Shown here one piece after another: positions 17,377-28,052 of a stretch of 64,000 nucleotides of DNA. Each line of letters begins with the position of its first letter. Within the stretch, counting starts at the first letter, position 1. Made by a program: the position numbers and the translations under genes. The stretch comes from Gammaproteobacteria bacterium (GTDB lineage Bacteria; Pseudomonadota; Gammaproteobacteria; Pseudomonadales; Azotimanducaceae), in assembly GCA_026709365.1 (NCBI GenBank), contig JAPOTD010000055.1, positions 1-64,000 on the forward strand, given 5' to 3'. The notes beneath the pieces are model-generated. The model made no database searches and was not told the origin of the DNA. It saw only the letters and a list, made by a program, of their open reading frames with translations.

Positions 17377-19122
17377 TCAGACCCGAATCACCCGCCCCGG
17401 CCGGGCTCCGGTGTCCGCATCGTTTTCACGGGTCTTGACGCCGGAGACGAAGGTGCTGACGTAGCCCTCGGCGGATTGCAGGATGCGGCTGCCGCCCGCC
17501 GGCAGGTCGTGGCACACCTCAAGCCTGCCCAAGCTGAGGCGGTCCAGGTCGATCAGGTTGATGTCGGCCTTCAAGCCGACGCGCAGGGCGCCCCGGTCGT
17601 GCAGGCCGAACAGGTCAGCGTTGGTCTGGGTTTGCTTGCGCACCATCAGTTCGATGGGGAAGCGCTTGCCCTTGCTGCGGTCCCGCACCCAATGGGTGAG
17701 CTGGTAGGTTGGCCCCACCGCATCGAAGATCAGGTTGACGTGGGCGCCGGCGTCGGAAAGGCCGATGGTGGTGTCGGGGTGGGCGATCATCTCCTCCATG
17801 ACGCTGAAGGTGCCGTCCACGAAGTTCGCCCCCAGCAGAATGGCGAACTGGTCGCCGTTGCCGGCAGTCAGGTAGTCGTACATGTGCTCGGCCACTTCCT
17901 GCCCCGCTGCCGCGGCCCGGGCGTCCATGTTGCCGGCGGGATCCGGTTCGTAGTTGATGGGCAGCTCGATGGGAAACATCATCGGCGCCGCCATGGCCAG
18001 CAGTCCGTATATGTTGGCCATCGAACCGGCTTGGTCCGGCGGCACGTCGTCATCGGCTAGGATCGCTGCCTTGACGGCCGGCTTTCTCATCTCCGCCAAG
18101 CGCTGCCCGAGCGGCAGTTCGGCCAGCTTAAGGTAGGTCCGGCGCCGCATGAACATGTGATAGGACTGCAGGCTGGTGACGAAGCCGATGGGCCGCGAGG
18201 CGATCTGCGGCCGTATGCGCGTGCCCCCGGCGTTGGCCCGTTCCACGATTTGCAGGCAGTTGCGCCACTGATCGGGCCGGTTGCCGTTCTGGACCAAGGT
18301 GAAGGTGCAGGGACGCCTGCTGGCCCTGGCCACCTCCGCAAACAGTTCCACTTCCTGTTCCGTGGTCCATTGCTCCGGCCCGGCCATATCGCCCACCACG
18401 CCGGCGGGCACCGCCTGAAAGACGCCCTTGCCAGCGGCCTTCATGGCTTGGCCGATGGCCAGCAGCTCAGCTTTCTCGGCAAAGGTGCCAGGAATGGGCT
18501 CGCCGAGCACCGACCGATGGCCCACGGTGCGCGAGGTGGAGAAGCCCAAGGCGCCCGCGTTCAGGCCATCCCCCACGATGCGGCACATGGCTGCAAGATC
18601 GTCGGCGGTGGCGTCCTCATGGCGCAGCGCCCGCTCGCCCATCACGTAGTTGCGCACGGCGCTGTGCGGCACCTGCGCGCCCACATCCAAGGCGTAGGCG
18701 CGGCTTTCGAGATAGTCGATGTACTCCGGGAAGCTCTCCCAGTTGCCCCACTCAATGCCTTCATGCAGGGCGGTGCCGGGGATGTCCTCAACGCCTTCCA
18801 TCAATTCCACCAAGCGCTGCTCGCCACCCGGCGGGCAGGGCGCGAACCCCACCCCGCAATTGCCCATGACGACGCTGGTGACGCCGTGGCTGAACGAGGG
18901 ATCCAAGGAGTCGTCCCAACTGACTTGGCCGTCGTAGTGGGTGTGGACGTCGATCCATCCCGGCGTGGCATAGGCGCCGTCCGCGTTGATGGTCTCCTTG
19001 GCCCGCCCATCCACGGCGCCGACCGCCGTGATGCGGCCGTCCTGAATGGCGATGTCGCCCGCGTAGGGCCGGTTGCCGCTGCCATCGACGATGGTGGCGT
19101 TCTTGATCAGTGTGTCGTGCAT
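17377..19122 (-). CDS. N-acyl-D-amino-acid deacylase-like amidohydrolase (second copy)
   Basis: 581 residues from ATG at 19122 ([14 protein letters not shown]), where the family normally starts; the longer frame upstream is not supported. The metal pair is [10 protein letters not shown] (H60, H62), the signature cysteine is in [11 protein letters not shown] (C89), and the late [10 protein letters not shown] supplies the catalytic aspartate region. It shares overall layout with the 6057-7742 enzyme but differs in the middle. It diverges from the monooxygenase gene across ~205 bases, so the two may be co-regulated. The natural substrate is unknown. Confidence 0.88.
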   Translation of the reverse strand: MHDTLIKNATIVDGSGNRPYAGDIAIQDGRITAVGAVDGRAKETINADGAYATPGWIDVHTHYDGQVSWDDSLDPSFSHGVTSVVMGNCGVGFAPCPPGGEQRLVELMEGVEDIPGTALHEGIEWGNWESFPEYIDYLESRAYALDVGAQVPHSAVRNYVMGERALRHEDATADDLAAMCRIVGDGLNAGALGFSTSRTVGHRSVLGEPIPGTFAEKAELLAIGQAMKAAGKGVFQAVPAGVVGDMAGPEQWTTEQEVELFAEVARASRRPCTFTLVQNGNRPDQWRNCLQIVERANAGGTRIRPQIASRPIGFVTSLQSYHMFMRRRTYLKLAELPLGQRLAEMRKPAVKAAILADDDVPPDQAGSMANIYGLLAMAAPMMFPIELPINYEPDPAGNMDARAAAAGQEVAEHMYDYLTAGNGDQFAILLGANFVDGTFSVMEEMIAHPDTTIGLSDAGAHVNLIFDAVGPTYQLTHWVRDRSKGKRFPIELMVRKQTQTNADLFGLHDRGALRVGLKADINLIDLDRLSLGRLEVCHDLPAGGSRILQSAEGYVSTFVSGVKTRENDADTGARPGRVIRV

Positions 19123-19186
19123 GTGCCTTCGCCTAGTTGCCGCAGTGGAGCAGCATCTTAACCCGGTTGCGGGCCTTCGGTCCGTT

Positions 19187-19212
19187 CGGAATTTCGATGG
19201 CGCGAAACTCCG
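19187..19212. repeat. Imperfect palindrome in a divergent promoter region
   Basis: CGGAATTTCG / CGAAACTCCG arms flank ATGGCG between the leftward amidohydrolase and the rightward monooxygenase. It is a weak relative of the REP hairpins at 399 and 3725, but its position would also suit an operator. Confidence 0.35.
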
Positions 19213-19327
19213 TGTGACCTTGGCGGGAATACTCGGGGAAACATCGCATCTTTGTGCCCACAGACTTGAAATCACCCCCCATGCCGCCTTAAATGGCTGT
19301 CCGCAGAGCGAAAGACGAGGCAGCGCC

Positions 19328-21148
19328 ATGGCCGAAGCGGCAGCCAGCGAATCGAACACCGACTTGGGATTCAACCCGGACGCCCTGCGCGACCGCTATC
19401 GCGCCGAGCGCGACAAGCGGGTGCGGCAGGACGGCAACGAGCAGTACGTCGAGGTCACCGGCAAGTTCGCGCACTTTCTGGATGACCCATACGTCGAGCC
19501 CGGCTTTGAGCGGGCCCCGCTGAACGACAGCGTGGAGATCCTCATCATCGGCGGCGGCTTCGGCGGGCTGCTGGCCGGCACGCGGCTGCGGGAGGCCGGA
19601 GTCAAGGACCTGCGCATCATCGAGAAGGGCGGCGACTTCGGCGGCACCTGGTACTGGAACCGCTACCCCGGCGCCCAGTGCGACATCGAGTCCTACATCT
19701 ATTTGCCGCTTTTGGAGGAGATCGGCTACACGCCCAAGGAGAAGTACAGCTTCGCCCCGGAAATCCTCGCCCACAGCCGTGCCATCGGCGAGCACTACGA
19801 CCTGTACCGCAACGCCTGCTTCCAAACCGAAGTCACCGCCATGCGCTGGGACGAAGGCGCCAAGCAGTGGCGGGTGGAGACCAACCGCGGCGACTGCATG
19901 GCCGCCCGCTACGTGGTCATGTCCAACGGGCCGCTCAACCGCCCGAAGCTGCCGGGCATTGCGGGCGTGGAGTCGTTCGCCGGCCACTGCTTTCACACCA
20001 GCCGCTGGGACTACGGCTACACCGGCGGCGATCCGGAGGGCAACCTGCACCGCCTGGGCGACAAGCGGGTGGGCATCATCGGCACCGGCGCCACCGCCGT
20101 GCAGTGCGTGCCGCACCTGGCCGAGTCCGCCAAGCAGCTCTACGTCTTCCAGCGCACGCCCTCCTCCATCGACGTGCGCGGCAACAAGCCCACCGACCCC
20201 GAGTGGGCGGGCAGCTTGGAAAGCGGCTGGCAGCAACGGCGCATGCAAAACTTCAACATCCTGGTCACCGGCGGCATGCAGGATGAGGACCTGGTCAACG
20301 ACGGCTGGACGGACATCATTCGCAACCTCGCCACCATCGCAGCCAATCGGGCCAACGACGGCAGCCTGACCTTGGAGGAGATGAACGCCCGCGTGGAGTT
20401 GGCCGACTTCAAGAAGATGGAGCAGATCCGCGCGCGTGTGGACGAGCTGGTGGACGACCCGGACACCGCGGCGGCGCTGAAGCCCTGGTATCGCCAGTTC
20501 TGCAAGCGCCCCTGCTTCCACGACGACTACCTGCCGTCCTTCAACCGCCCCAACGTGCGGCTGGTGGACACCGAGGGCCGGGGGGTGGAGCGCATCACGC
20601 CCAAGGGCGTGGTGGTCGATGGAGCTGAATACGAAGTCGATTGTCTGATCTTCGCCACCGGCTTCGAGGTCGGTACCGCCTACACCCGCCGGGCCGGCTA
20701 CGAGATCACCGGGCGCGACGGCAGGACGCTCAGCGACAAGTGGAGCGGTGGCGTGCGCACCCTGCATGGCTTCCAGACCCACGGCTTCCCCAACTGCTTC
20801 TTCATGGGCGTGCTGCAAGGCGGCTTCACCGCCAACTTCCCGCACATGCTCAATGAGCAAAGCAACCACATCGCCTACATGGTCGGCCACGCCCGCAACA
20901 ACAACTACTACTGCCTGGAGGCGTCGGCCCAGGCCGAGGACGCCTGGGTAGGGACGATCAAGGCCATGTCCATGTTCAACGTCCAGTTCCTCAAGGAATG
21001 CACCCCCGGCTACTACAACAACGAGGGCCATGTGGATGAGGGCAACTCCCTGCTGGGCGGCCAGTACGGCGGCGGGCCGGAGGCCTTTTTTCAACTGATT
21101 AAGGAGTGGCGGGAAGAGGGCAGCCTTGCGGGCCTGAATTTCAGCTGA
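19328..21148 (+). CDS. Baeyer-Villiger-type flavin monooxygenase
   Basis: 606 residues from ATG at 19328 ([15 protein letters not shown]). It has an FAD-binding GGGFGG at 75-80, the BVMO fingerprint [13 protein letters not shown] at ~217-229, and a second Rossmann motif [12 protein letters not shown] near 248 for NADPH. Such enzymes insert oxygen next to a ketone to form an ester or lactone. It is followed after 8 bases by an esterase gene, consistent with a ketone-to-ester-to-alcohol route. The N-terminal ~60 residue extension is seen in larger BVMOs. Substrate unknown. Confidence 0.9.
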   Translation: MAEAAASESNTDLGFNPDALRDRYRAERDKRVRQDGNEQYVEVTGKFAHFLDDPYVEPGFERAPLNDSVEILIIGGGFGGLLAGTRLREAGVKDLRIIEKGGDFGGTWYWNRYPGAQCDIESYIYLPLLEEIGYTPKEKYSFAPEILAHSRAIGEHYDLYRNACFQTEVTAMRWDEGAKQWRVETNRGDCMAARYVVMSNGPLNRPKLPGIAGVESFAGHCFHTSRWDYGYTGGDPEGNLHRLGDKRVGIIGTGATAVQCVPHLAESAKQLYVFQRTPSSIDVRGNKPTDPEWAGSLESGWQQRRMQNFNILVTGGMQDEDLVNDGWTDIIRNLATIAANRANDGSLTLEEMNARVELADFKKMEQIRARVDELVDDPDTAAALKPWYRQFCKRPCFHDDYLPSFNRPNVRLVDTEGRGVERITPKGVVVDGAEYEVDCLIFATGFEVGTAYTRRAGYEITGRDGRTLSDKWSGGVRTLHGFQTHGFPNCFFMGVLQGGFTANFPHMLNEQSNHIAYMVGHARNNNYYCLEASAQAEDAWVGTIKAMSMFNVQFLKECTPGYYNNEGHVDEGNSLLGGQYGGGPEAFFQLIKEWREEGSLAGLNFS

Positions 21149-21156
21149 GCGATTGC

Positions 21157-22188
21157 ATGTCCAAGATCACCGAAGACCCCAGAATCGATCCCCGTATCAA
21201 GGCGCTGTTCGGCGCCATGGAATTCCCCGCCGGCGGGGACGTGGCCAGCCGCGAGGCGCTGCTTGAGGAAGCCAACAGCGACCAGGCACAGGCGGCCGGC
21301 GAGATGCTGCGGCAGTTCCTCAAGCTTTGCGACACCGAAGAGGTCGCCCCGTCCGCCGGTCTCACCACCAGCGACCTGCAGTTCACCTCAGCACCCGACG
21401 GCAACCGCGCCAACATCCAGTTCATCCGCCCGGACGGCGGCGATGCCAAGCCCTGCGTGTACTACATCCACGGCGGCGGCATGCAGTCCATGTCCTGCAC
21501 CTACGGCAACTACCGCGCTTGGGGCCGCATCATCGCGGCCTGCGGCGTGGCTGTGGCGATGGTCGATTTCCGCAACTGCCTCACGCCCTCCTCGGTGCCC
21601 GAAGTCGAGCCGTTTCCGGCCGGGCTCAATGACTGCGTGGCGGGCGTCAAGTGGGTGGCCGCCAACGCTGCGGAACTCGGCATCGCTGCCGGCCGCATCA
21701 TCGTGGCCGGCGAGAGCGGCGGCGGCAACCTGACGCTCGCCACCGGCCTCAAGCTGCTGCGCGACGGGGACATCGGCCTGATCCGCGGCCTGTACGCGCT
21801 CTGTCCCTACATCGCAGGCGTCTGGCCCCATCCGGACAATCCCTCCTCCGTGGAGAACAACGGCATCCTGATCGACCTGCACAACAACCGCGGCGCCATG
21901 GCCTACGGCATCGAGGAGTTGAACAACCAAAACCCGCTGGCCTGGCCCGGCTTCGCCACCGAGGCGGACTTGGCGGGCTATCCCCCCACCATCATCAGCG
22001 TCAACGAATGCGACCCGCTTCGCGATGAAGGCGTCAACTTCTACCGCAAGCTGCTGCGGGCCGGGGTCAGCGCCCGCTGCCGACAGGTGATGGGCACCAT
22101 CCACGGCACCGAGATCTTCCCCATGGCAGCGCCGGACATCAGCCGCGACACAGCGGCCTCGATCGCCGACTTCTGCAGCACGGCCTGA
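21157..22188 (+). CDS. HSL-type alpha/beta hydrolase (esterase)
   Basis: 343 residues from ATG at 21157. The oxyanion motif YIHGGGM (~105), the nucleophile elbow AGESGGGN (Ser near 187), the aspartate in NECDPLRDEG (~284) and the histidine in GTIHGTE (~314) make a complete triad of the bacterial hormone-sensitive-lipase family. It is cytoplasmic with no signal. It is translated from the same message as the monooxygenase upstream and may hydrolyse that enzyme's ester product; that link is inference from position. Confidence 0.9.
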   Translation: MSKITEDPRIDPRIKALFGAMEFPAGGDVASREALLEEANSDQAQAAGEMLRQFLKLCDTEEVAPSAGLTTSDLQFTSAPDGNRANIQFIRPDGGDAKPCVYYIHGGGMQSMSCTYGNYRAWGRIIAACGVAVAMVDFRNCLTPSSVPEVEPFPAGLNDCVAGVKWVAANAAELGIAAGRIIVAGESGGGNLTLATGLKLLRDGDIGLIRGLYALCPYIAGVWPHPDNPSSVENNGILIDLHNNRGAMAYGIEELNNQNPLAWPGFATEADLAGYPPTIISVNECDPLRDEGVNFYRKLLRAGVSARCRQVMGTIHGTEIFPMAAPDISRDTAASIADFCSTA

Positions 22189-22228
22189 GATTCGCCCGAA
22201 ACCCAATCAAACCAAGAAGGACGTGACC

Positions 22229-23536
22229 ATGCGCAACATTCCCGCCGCAACAGGCTGCCTTGCCGCGTTGCTGCTCAGCTTGGCGCTTCTGGCCTGCACG
22301 TCGGCCAGTCAACCAACCGCCAGCCCGGCACCCGCCGAGGCGGCACTGTCGCGCGTCGCGCCCGAGGCCGTGGGACTGTCGAGCGAACGCCTGGAGCGCC
22401 TGTCGGCGGCCATGCAGGGCTTGGTCGATGACGGCCGGCTCGCCGGCATCACCACGCTCATCGCCCGCCACGGCAAGGTGGCGCACTTGCGCACCTTCGG
22501 CGCCCAGGACATGGAGGCCGGCAAGCCGATGGCCCAGGACGCCATCTTCCGCATCTACTCCATGACCAAGCCCGTCACCAGCGTCGCCCTGATGCTGCTC
22601 TACGAGGAAGGCCGCTTCCAGCTCAGCGACCCGGTGGAGAACTACATACCGGAATTCAAGGACCTGCCCGTGGCAGTCGGTGAGGACGACAACGGCATCG
22701 TCACCGAACCCGCCGACCACCCGATGACCATCCGCGAACTGATGAGCCACACCGCCGGCCTAAGCTACGGCATCTTTTCGGAATCGCCAGTGGACGCGCT
22801 CTACCGGGAGGCCGAGCTGATGCACCCGGACTCCACCCTGCAGGACTTCATCGCAGACATCGCCAAGATTCCGCTGCGCCAGCAGCCCGGCTCCATGTGG
22901 CACTACAGCGTCGCCGTGGACGTGCAGGGCTACTTGGTGGAGGTGCTTTCCGGCCAGCCGTTCGATGAGTTCCTCAAGGAACGGATCTTCGATCCCCTGG
23001 GGATGGACGACACCGGCTTCTGGGTGCCGCAGGAAAAGGCGGACCGATTCGCCCAAGTCTATGTTTACGGGGAGGACGGCGCGCTCAAGCTGCCTGAGGG
23101 CGAGCCGCTGCGCAACCGCGACTACCTCTCCCCGGTGAACTTCCTCTCCGGCGGCGGCGGCTTGGTCTCCACCACCATGGACTACGCCCGCTTCTGCCAG
23201 ATGCTGCTCAACGGCGGGGAACTCGACGGCGTGCGCCTCCTTGCGCCTTCCACGGTGGCGCTGATGCACCGCAACCAAATGCCCAGGGACGTGCCGGAAT
23301 ACTCGCCAGGGCAGGGCTTCGGCCTCAATTTCGCCGTCGTCCTGGATCCGGTGGAGGCCGACCGCATCTCCAAGGGCGAATACTACTGGGGCGGCATCGC
23401 CGGCACTTGGTTCTGGATCGACCCGCAGGAGAGCCTCATCTTCGTTGGCATGATCCAGCAGTTCGGCGACAACCGGCCCGACGTGCGCTCGCTGTCACGG
23501 CGGCTGACCTACCAAGCGATCGTCGCAGACGGCTGA
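22229..23536 (+). CDS. Serine beta-lactamase-family hydrolase, lipoprotein
   Basis: 435 residues from ATG at 22229, with AAGGA at a good spacing. Residues 1-23 form a lipoprotein signal ending LLAC (Cys23). The class C beta-lactamase/esterase active-site motif SMTK is at 111-114 and a YSV motif follows near residue 230. These proteins are often esterases or D-peptidases rather than true beta-lactamases. It is third in the monooxygenase-esterase operon (40-base gap), so an esterase role on a related substrate in the periplasm is plausible. Confidence 0.88.
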   Translation: MRNIPAATGCLAALLLSLALLACTSASQPTASPAPAEAALSRVAPEAVGLSSERLERLSAAMQGLVDDGRLAGITTLIARHGKVAHLRTFGAQDMEAGKPMAQDAIFRIYSMTKPVTSVALMLLYEEGRFQLSDPVENYIPEFKDLPVAVGEDDNGIVTEPADHPMTIRELMSHTAGLSYGIFSESPVDALYREAELMHPDSTLQDFIADIAKIPLRQQPGSMWHYSVAVDVQGYLVEVLSGQPFDEFLKERIFDPLGMDDTGFWVPQEKADRFAQVYVYGEDGALKLPEGEPLRNRDYLSPVNFLSGGGGLVSTTMDYARFCQMLLNGGELDGVRLLAPSTVALMHRNQMPRDVPEYSPGQGFGLNFAVVLDPVEADRISKGEYYWGGIAGTWFWIDPQESLIFVGMIQQFGDNRPDVRSLSRRLTYQAIVADG

Positions 23537-23617
23537 ATCGGCAGCGTTTCCGGGCCAAAGGCGCGGAACGACCTGCTCAAACTGCAGGCTTGAGCGCCAT
23601 CAAGAACGGCGGGGGCG

Positions 23618-23953
23618 CTACCTTCTCGGAAAGGGAATGACGTTGTCGGCCGCGCCATCGGGCTTGGTGTGGAACTTCGCTTGGGCCGGCGCTCCAAGCC
23701 CCGAGCCGCTCTTGGCGCGTATTTCCACTTCGTACTCCGTGTCCGGTTCAAGCCCGTGGAATTGGCAGTGCGACAGGGGCGTCTCGAAGCCGGCGCTCCA
23801 GTCCGTCGTTCCGGCCTTGCGGATGCGCACCACGTTGGTTTGGTTGACCTGCCAGTTCGCCTCGATCACGTTGCCGCGAGGGTCGGGCAGGCGAACCCGC
23901 ATCCTTCGCCCGTCCCAAGCGACCATCGGCAGGTCGTCGTTTCCATTGGACAT
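23618..23953 (-). CDS. Small fibronectin type III-like protein
   Basis: 111 residues with no signal peptide. The segment LSHCQFHGLEPDTEYEVEIR and the following AKSGSG-GAPAQAKFHT are the F-G strands of an FN3 fold, about residues 40-100. A single stand-alone FN3 domain without a secretion signal is unusual; it may be an adaptor or a gene remnant. The C-terminus (VIPFPRR) is a common tail in gammaproteobacterial cytosolic proteins. It converges on the serine hydrolase gene. Confidence 0.6.
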   Translation of the reverse strand: MSNGNDDLPMVAWDGRRMRVRLPDPRGNVIEANWQVNQTNVVRIRKAGTTDWSAGFETPLSHCQFHGLEPDTEYEVEIRAKSGSGLGAPAQAKFHTKPDGAADNVIPFPRR

Positions 23954-24221
23954 GATGCGCTCCGAGCAGCGGTCAAGGCGTCATTATGCGCCAGTGCGCC
24001 GCATCGCCAAAGGGCGCGGCCCAGCGTCAGACGCGCACCGCCTTGGCGGGCAAGTGCCTCAGGAAGCTTGAGGAAGGTGGGCACGATCGCGCCTTGCAGC
24101 GCTTGGCTGTCCTAGTCGAAGGCTGGGGTCATGCGGAGACGCTCAAATAGCGAACTTCCGCACCGAGGCGCCTTGGCAAACGCCTTCGTTCATCCGGCCC
24201 CATCCGGTCGCTGTGCGTCCG

Positions 24222-25847
24222 TCAAGTGACAACAGACGATGACGGCGGCATCCGTCCCAGGATGTGGTCCGCCGCCTTCTCGCCGACCATCATGGAGGGC
24301 GCATTGAGATTGCCGTTGGTGATGCGCGGAAAGATCGAGCTGTCCGCAACGCGCAGGCCGCGCACACCAATGACGCGGCATTCCGGATCCACCACCGCCA
24401 AGGGATCATCATGAGCGCCCATGCGGCAGGTGCCGCAGGGGTGGTAGGCGCTCTCGGCGTTGGCGGCGATGAAGGCATCGATCTGCCCATCGCTGCGGAT
24501 CGCTTCGCCGGGCTGGATTTCGCCGTTGGCGTAGGGCCGCAACGCCTTTTGCGAGAGTATCTCCCTCGTCAGGCGGATGCAGCGGCGAAATGCCGTCCAG
24601 TCCTGTGGCTGGCTCATGTAGTTGAATCGAATGACCGCAGGGGATTCGGGGTCGGCGGAACCGAGCGCGACCTTGCCCCGCGAGGGCGAGCGCATTGGTC
24701 CGACATGCGCTTGGAAGCCATGTCCATCGGCTGCCGTTCGGCCATCGTAGCGCACCGCGATGGGCAGGAAGTGAAGCTGCACGTCCGGGTACTCGACACC
24801 CGCTTCGGAGCGGATGAAGGCACCGGCATCGAAATGGTTGGAGGCGCCGGGGCCGGTTCGCGCGCAAAGCCACTGGGCACCCGCTGACAGCTTGCCGAAC
24901 AGGCTCCAGTGGCGGTGCAGGGTGATGGGTTGCCGGCAAGCCACCTGCACGGTGACTTCCAAGTGGTCCTGCAGGTTCAGGCCAACGCCGGGGCGGTCGG
25001 CAACCACGGCAATCCCCAGCTTGGCCAGTTCGTCCGCCGGTCCGATGCCGGACAGCAGCAGCAGTTTGGGCGAATGGATGGCGGAGGCGGCAAGAATCAC
25101 CTCCCGTCGCGCCCGGACCAAGGTGATGCGCCGTCCGCGCCGCAGTTCCACGCCTGCAGCCCGTCCATCGTCAATCCGCACCGATCTGGCGAGGCCGCGA
25201 ACCAAACGTAGGTTGGGCCGTGCCAATGCGGTGCGCAGGTAGGCCCGCGCCGCCGAGATGCGCCGCCCCTTGAAGATCGTCCGATCGAATGGGCCGAAGC
25301 CCTCCTGTTGGCGGCCGTTGCAATCCAAGGTCCGCGGATAGCCTGCCTCCTGACCGGCTTCGATGAACGCCTTCGCCAACGGATGCAGCTGCTGCGCACG
25401 CGTGATGCGCACCGGACCGCCGGAGCCGCGCCAGTCGGCATCGCCGCCGTGCCCGCCGTCGTGCCAATCCTCCAAGCGCTGAAAGTAGGGCAGCACGTCG
25501 GCATAGCCCCAGTCCCGCGCGCCGCTCTCCGCCCAATGGTCGAAATCCCGGGGGTGCCCGCGCACATAGACCATGCCATTGATCGACGAAGAGCCACCCA
25601 GCACCTTGCCGCGCGGAACGGCTAGGCGGCGACCACCGAGAGCGGGCTCCGGAGCCGTGCGCAGCCCCCAGTCATAGCGCTTCATGCTCATCGGATAGGA
25701 GAGCGCCCCCGGCATCTGGATCAGAGGGCCGCGACCCCGGCCACCGCGCTCGATCAAGATGACGCTGCTGCTCCCGTCCTCGGACAGGCGATGGGCCAGC
25801 GCACAGCCCGCCGAACCGGCGCCGACAATGACGAAGTCAGCTTCCAT
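24222..25847 (-). CDS. GMC-family FAD oxidoreductase
   Basis: 541 residues from ATG at 25847 ([15 protein letters not shown]). The FAD-binding GAGSAG is at the N-terminus, [18 protein letters not shown] is the GMC signature 1, and the C-terminal [11 protein letters not shown] plus [15 protein letters not shown] hold the catalytic His/Asn region. Relatives oxidise alcohols such as choline or long-chain alcohols. A start 9 codons upstream at 25874 is possible. It is monocistronic with a ~270-base non-coding stretch after it (23954-24221) in which I see no gene. Confidence 0.92.
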   Translation of the reverse strand: MEADFVIVGAGSAGCALAHRLSEDGSSSVILIERGGRGRGPLIQMPGALSYPMSMKRYDWGLRTAPEPALGGRRLAVPRGKVLGGSSSINGMVYVRGHPRDFDHWAESGARDWGYADVLPYFQRLEDWHDGGHGGDADWRGSGGPVRITRAQQLHPLAKAFIEAGQEAGYPRTLDCNGRQQEGFGPFDRTIFKGRRISAARAYLRTALARPNLRLVRGLARSVRIDDGRAAGVELRRGRRITLVRARREVILAASAIHSPKLLLLSGIGPADELAKLGIAVVADRPGVGLNLQDHLEVTVQVACRQPITLHRHWSLFGKLSAGAQWLCARTGPGASNHFDAGAFIRSEAGVEYPDVQLHFLPIAVRYDGRTAADGHGFQAHVGPMRSPSRGKVALGSADPESPAVIRFNYMSQPQDWTAFRRCIRLTREILSQKALRPYANGEIQPGEAIRSDGQIDAFIAANAESAYHPCGTCRMGAHDDPLAVVDPECRVIGVRGLRVADSSIFPRITNGNLNAPSMMVGEKAADHILGRMPPSSSVVT

Positions 25848-26013
25848 CCATCCAACAACAGTGGTTGCGAGCACACCTGTTTGGGCACTGGATCGGATTA
25901 AAGCACCTCCAGTGGGAGAGTGAGTGAGCGTTTTCGATTACCCCCAAGGTCGAGTAAACTGGCGCCGACCCTGACAAGCTAGGGCGCTGGAACATCACAG
26001 CCCCCCAGCCGAT

Positions 26014-26089
<76 letters not shown>

Positions 26090-26487
26090 GTCCGACACAC
26101 TAAAAACCAAAATTTATCAGTCACTTGAAGGATGCTTTCGGTTTCTTTGATTGTACTTCGGTTGCTTGTTGTTCCGTCTGGGATGATGGGATTCCCAGCT
26201 TGGGCGTCAAGGTCACAACCGCTGCCCGCAAGTCCTATGTGCTGCAAAATTGAACTCCAGCAGGCCGAACTGCCCCCCATTGAGCGCAATCGGGTGCTGA
26301 CGCTCATCGTCCGCCTGTTCTCCCTGTGCGAGGGTTGGGAGCGGCGACCACGGAACTCGAACCCCTGCCGGGGCATTGAGCGGGCGCACGAGGAACCCCG
26401 CGACCAGACCCTATCAACCGACGAACCCGCGGCACTGTCGTCAGCACTCGTGGAAAACTGTGCCGTTACAGGCTACACTCAACTCGC
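26090..26487. other. Non-coding left arm of the island (398 bases)
   Basis: No gene is supported. An ORF here on the plus strand (26132-26491) has no family likeness, and one on the minus strand is an antisense read of the tRNA. The first 60 bases are AT-rich. On the minus strand near 26338-26372 there is a T-arm-like GGTTCGAGTTCC followed by CCA-like sequence, too degenerate to call. Confidence 0.4.
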
Positions 26488-26760
26488 ATGAGAATCGCGC
26501 GCAAGGCGCTGCGCAGTCTGCACGACAACGACCACCCGCAGCGACTGCCCCAGGAGCTCGTTGCCCGAATCCGGCGCATCCTCGGCACACTCCGCGTCGC
26601 GACGAAGCCAGCGGACGTCGACCTCCCCGGCTACCGTCTGCACCCGTTGAGAGGCGACCGCACAGGGTGGTGGAGCATACGGGTCAGCGGCAACTGGCGC
26701 ATCGTTTTCCGGTTCCGCGACGGCGAGCCGGTTGATGTGGACCTGATCGACTACCACTAG
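26488..26760 (+). CDS. higB: HigB-type RelE-family toxin
   Basis: 90 residues, the usual size for HigB ribosome-dependent mRNA interferases. The signature GYRLHPLRGDRTGWWSIRVS followed by GNWRIVFRF and ending VDLIDYH is near-canonical for the family. It precedes its antitoxin (toxin-first order, typical of higBA) by 9 bases. No promoter could be read confidently; the start ATG at 26488 was chosen by length and by the RKALRSL beginning. Confidence 0.92.
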   Translation: MRIARKALRSLHDNDHPQRLPQELVARIRRILGTLRVATKPADVDLPGYRLHPLRGDRTGWWSIRVSGNWRIVFRFRDGEPVDVDLIDYH

Positions 26761-26769
26761 GAGACCAAG

Positions 26770-27036
26770 ATGGCCACCATGCTCAATCCTCCCCATCCCG
26801 GCGAGACCTTGCGCCACGACTGCATCGAAGCGAGCGGCCTCACCGTCACGGAGGCTGCGCGGCTGCTCGGCTGCTCGCGTCCCGCCCTGTCGCGCCTGTT
26901 GAACGGACGGGCGGGAATATCGCCCGAAATGGCCATTGGGCTTGAGCGCCAAGGCTGGAGCAACGCGGACTTCTGGATGCGCCTGCAGGCTGCCTACGAC
27001 CTCGCGCAGGTGCGCCGCCGGGACTCCGCCGCCTAG
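26770..27036 (+). CDS. higA: HigA-type antitoxin
   Basis: 88 residues with an N-terminal [11 protein letters not shown] motif and an HTH ([20 protein letters not shown], ~25-44) of the Xre/HigA kind. It neutralises HigB and usually represses the operon. GGAGACCAAG sits before the ATG. The pair is the only cargo of the tRNA-Thr island, where it could stabilise the element by addiction. Confidence 0.92.
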   Translation: MATMLNPPHPGETLRHDCIEASGLTVTEAARLLGCSRPALSRLLNGRAGISPEMAIGLERQGWSNADFWMRLQAAYDLAQVRRRDSAA

Positions 27037-27132
27037 CTTCCGCCCCGCGAACCCATAAAATGAGGCGGCCAATCGCTCAAAAACCAACAAACATTCAGTT
27101 ATTTTTTGGTTTCGTTTGGGACGAATACAACA

Positions 27133-27179
27133 GATTCGCAATCAGTAGGTCCGCGGTTCGATTCCGCGTTCCGGCACCA
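27133..27179 (+). repeat. attR (duplicate of tRNA-Thr 3' end)
   Basis: The second copy of the tRNA 3' half, missing the acceptor and D-arm 5' portions, so it is not a functional tRNA. It marks the right end of the island. Confidence 0.8.
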
Positions 27180-27270
27180 AGCTGCGGCACCCTCAAGACA
27201 CAGGCATGATGCGCACCGACTCGAAGTCGAGCGCAAATGGCCGCTCAGCCAACTTACGGAGACCCTCCCG

Positions 27271-28026
27271 ATGACCGGATCCAACTCGCCGCTCACCCTG
27301 TACGGGGTGCCCTTCTCCCAGCCTGTCCGGGCGGTCATGTGGCTGCTGCTGTTCAAGCGCCTGCCGTTCGAGATGGCCTTGACCAATCCCGGCTCCAAGG
27401 GCGAGACGGGCAGCCGCAACCCCGCCTATCTGGCCTTCAATCCCGGCGGCACCATTCCCACCATACGCGAGCCGGATTCCGGCTTCGCCTTGGGCGAGGC
27501 GCACGCCATCCTGTGCTACCTGTGCAACCAGCACGGCTGGAGCGACCTCTACCCCACAAGCCCGCAACAACGCGCCAAGGTGGACTGGTACCTGCACTTC
27601 CACCATCGCAACGTGCGCGAGGCGTCGGGCCTCGTGGCTCCGAAGATTCGCAAGGACCTGAACATTCCCGAGGCGACGCAACAGGCCGCGCGCAACAGGT
27701 TCACTGCGGCGCTTGGCGCCATCGACGGCGGCTGGCTGGCAAGCGCCCGCTACCTGGCCGGCGACGCCCTCACCATCGCCGACTTTGCCGCCTACGTCGA
27801 GATTGGGCAGCTGCAGCCGGGCTTCACCAACCTCTATGACTTCTCGCCGTTCCCCAACGTCCAACGCTGGATGGATGACATGCGCCGAACCGAAGGCCAC
27901 GACGCCGTCCACGCAGTGCTCGAGGCGCTCGGCGACATCAGCCAAGCCGCGCCCGACATGGAGGCCATCCGCAACGCCAACAAGGCAGCGCTTAAGGCCT
28001 TGCGCGCCGCGACGGAAAACCACTGA
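27271..28026 (+). CDS. Glutathione S-transferase family protein
   Basis: 251 residues from ATG at 27271, preceded by ACGGAGA. The N-terminal thioredoxin-like domain begins LTLYGVPFSQPVRAV with the likely catalytic serine at S16, PGGTIPTI is the cis-Pro loop and EAHAIL the glutathione gamma-Glu contact. The C-terminal helical domain contains ALTIADFAAYVEI. It resembles theta-class GSTs. It lies just right of the island attR, 27 bases before zapE. Confidence 0.9.
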   Translation: MTGSNSPLTLYGVPFSQPVRAVMWLLLFKRLPFEMALTNPGSKGETGSRNPAYLAFNPGGTIPTIREPDSGFALGEAHAILCYLCNQHGWSDLYPTSPQQRAKVDWYLHFHHRNVREASGLVAPKIRKDLNIPEATQQAARNRFTAALGAIDGGWLASARYLAGDALTIADFAAYVEIGQLQPGFTNLYDFSPFPNVQRWMDDMRRTEGHDAVHAVLEALGDISQAAPDMEAIRNANKAALKALRAATENH

Positions 28027-28052
28027 GCGACCTCCCGGCATCGCCGAACGCC

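Noticed and set aside
23982..24150. A short plus-strand frame (IMRQCAASPKGAAQRQ...) after the FN3-like gene
   Set aside because: No ribosome site, no family likeness, and the composition is ordinary for non-coding GC-rich DNA.
26338..26372. tRNA T-arm-like sequence on the minus strand within the island
   Set aside because: Only the T-loop and a CCA-like end are present and the stem does not pair.
27099..27419. A 106-residue minus-strand ORF containing NAESNRGPTDCESVV
   Set aside because: It crosses attR, another copy of the tRNA end, and has no real gene features.
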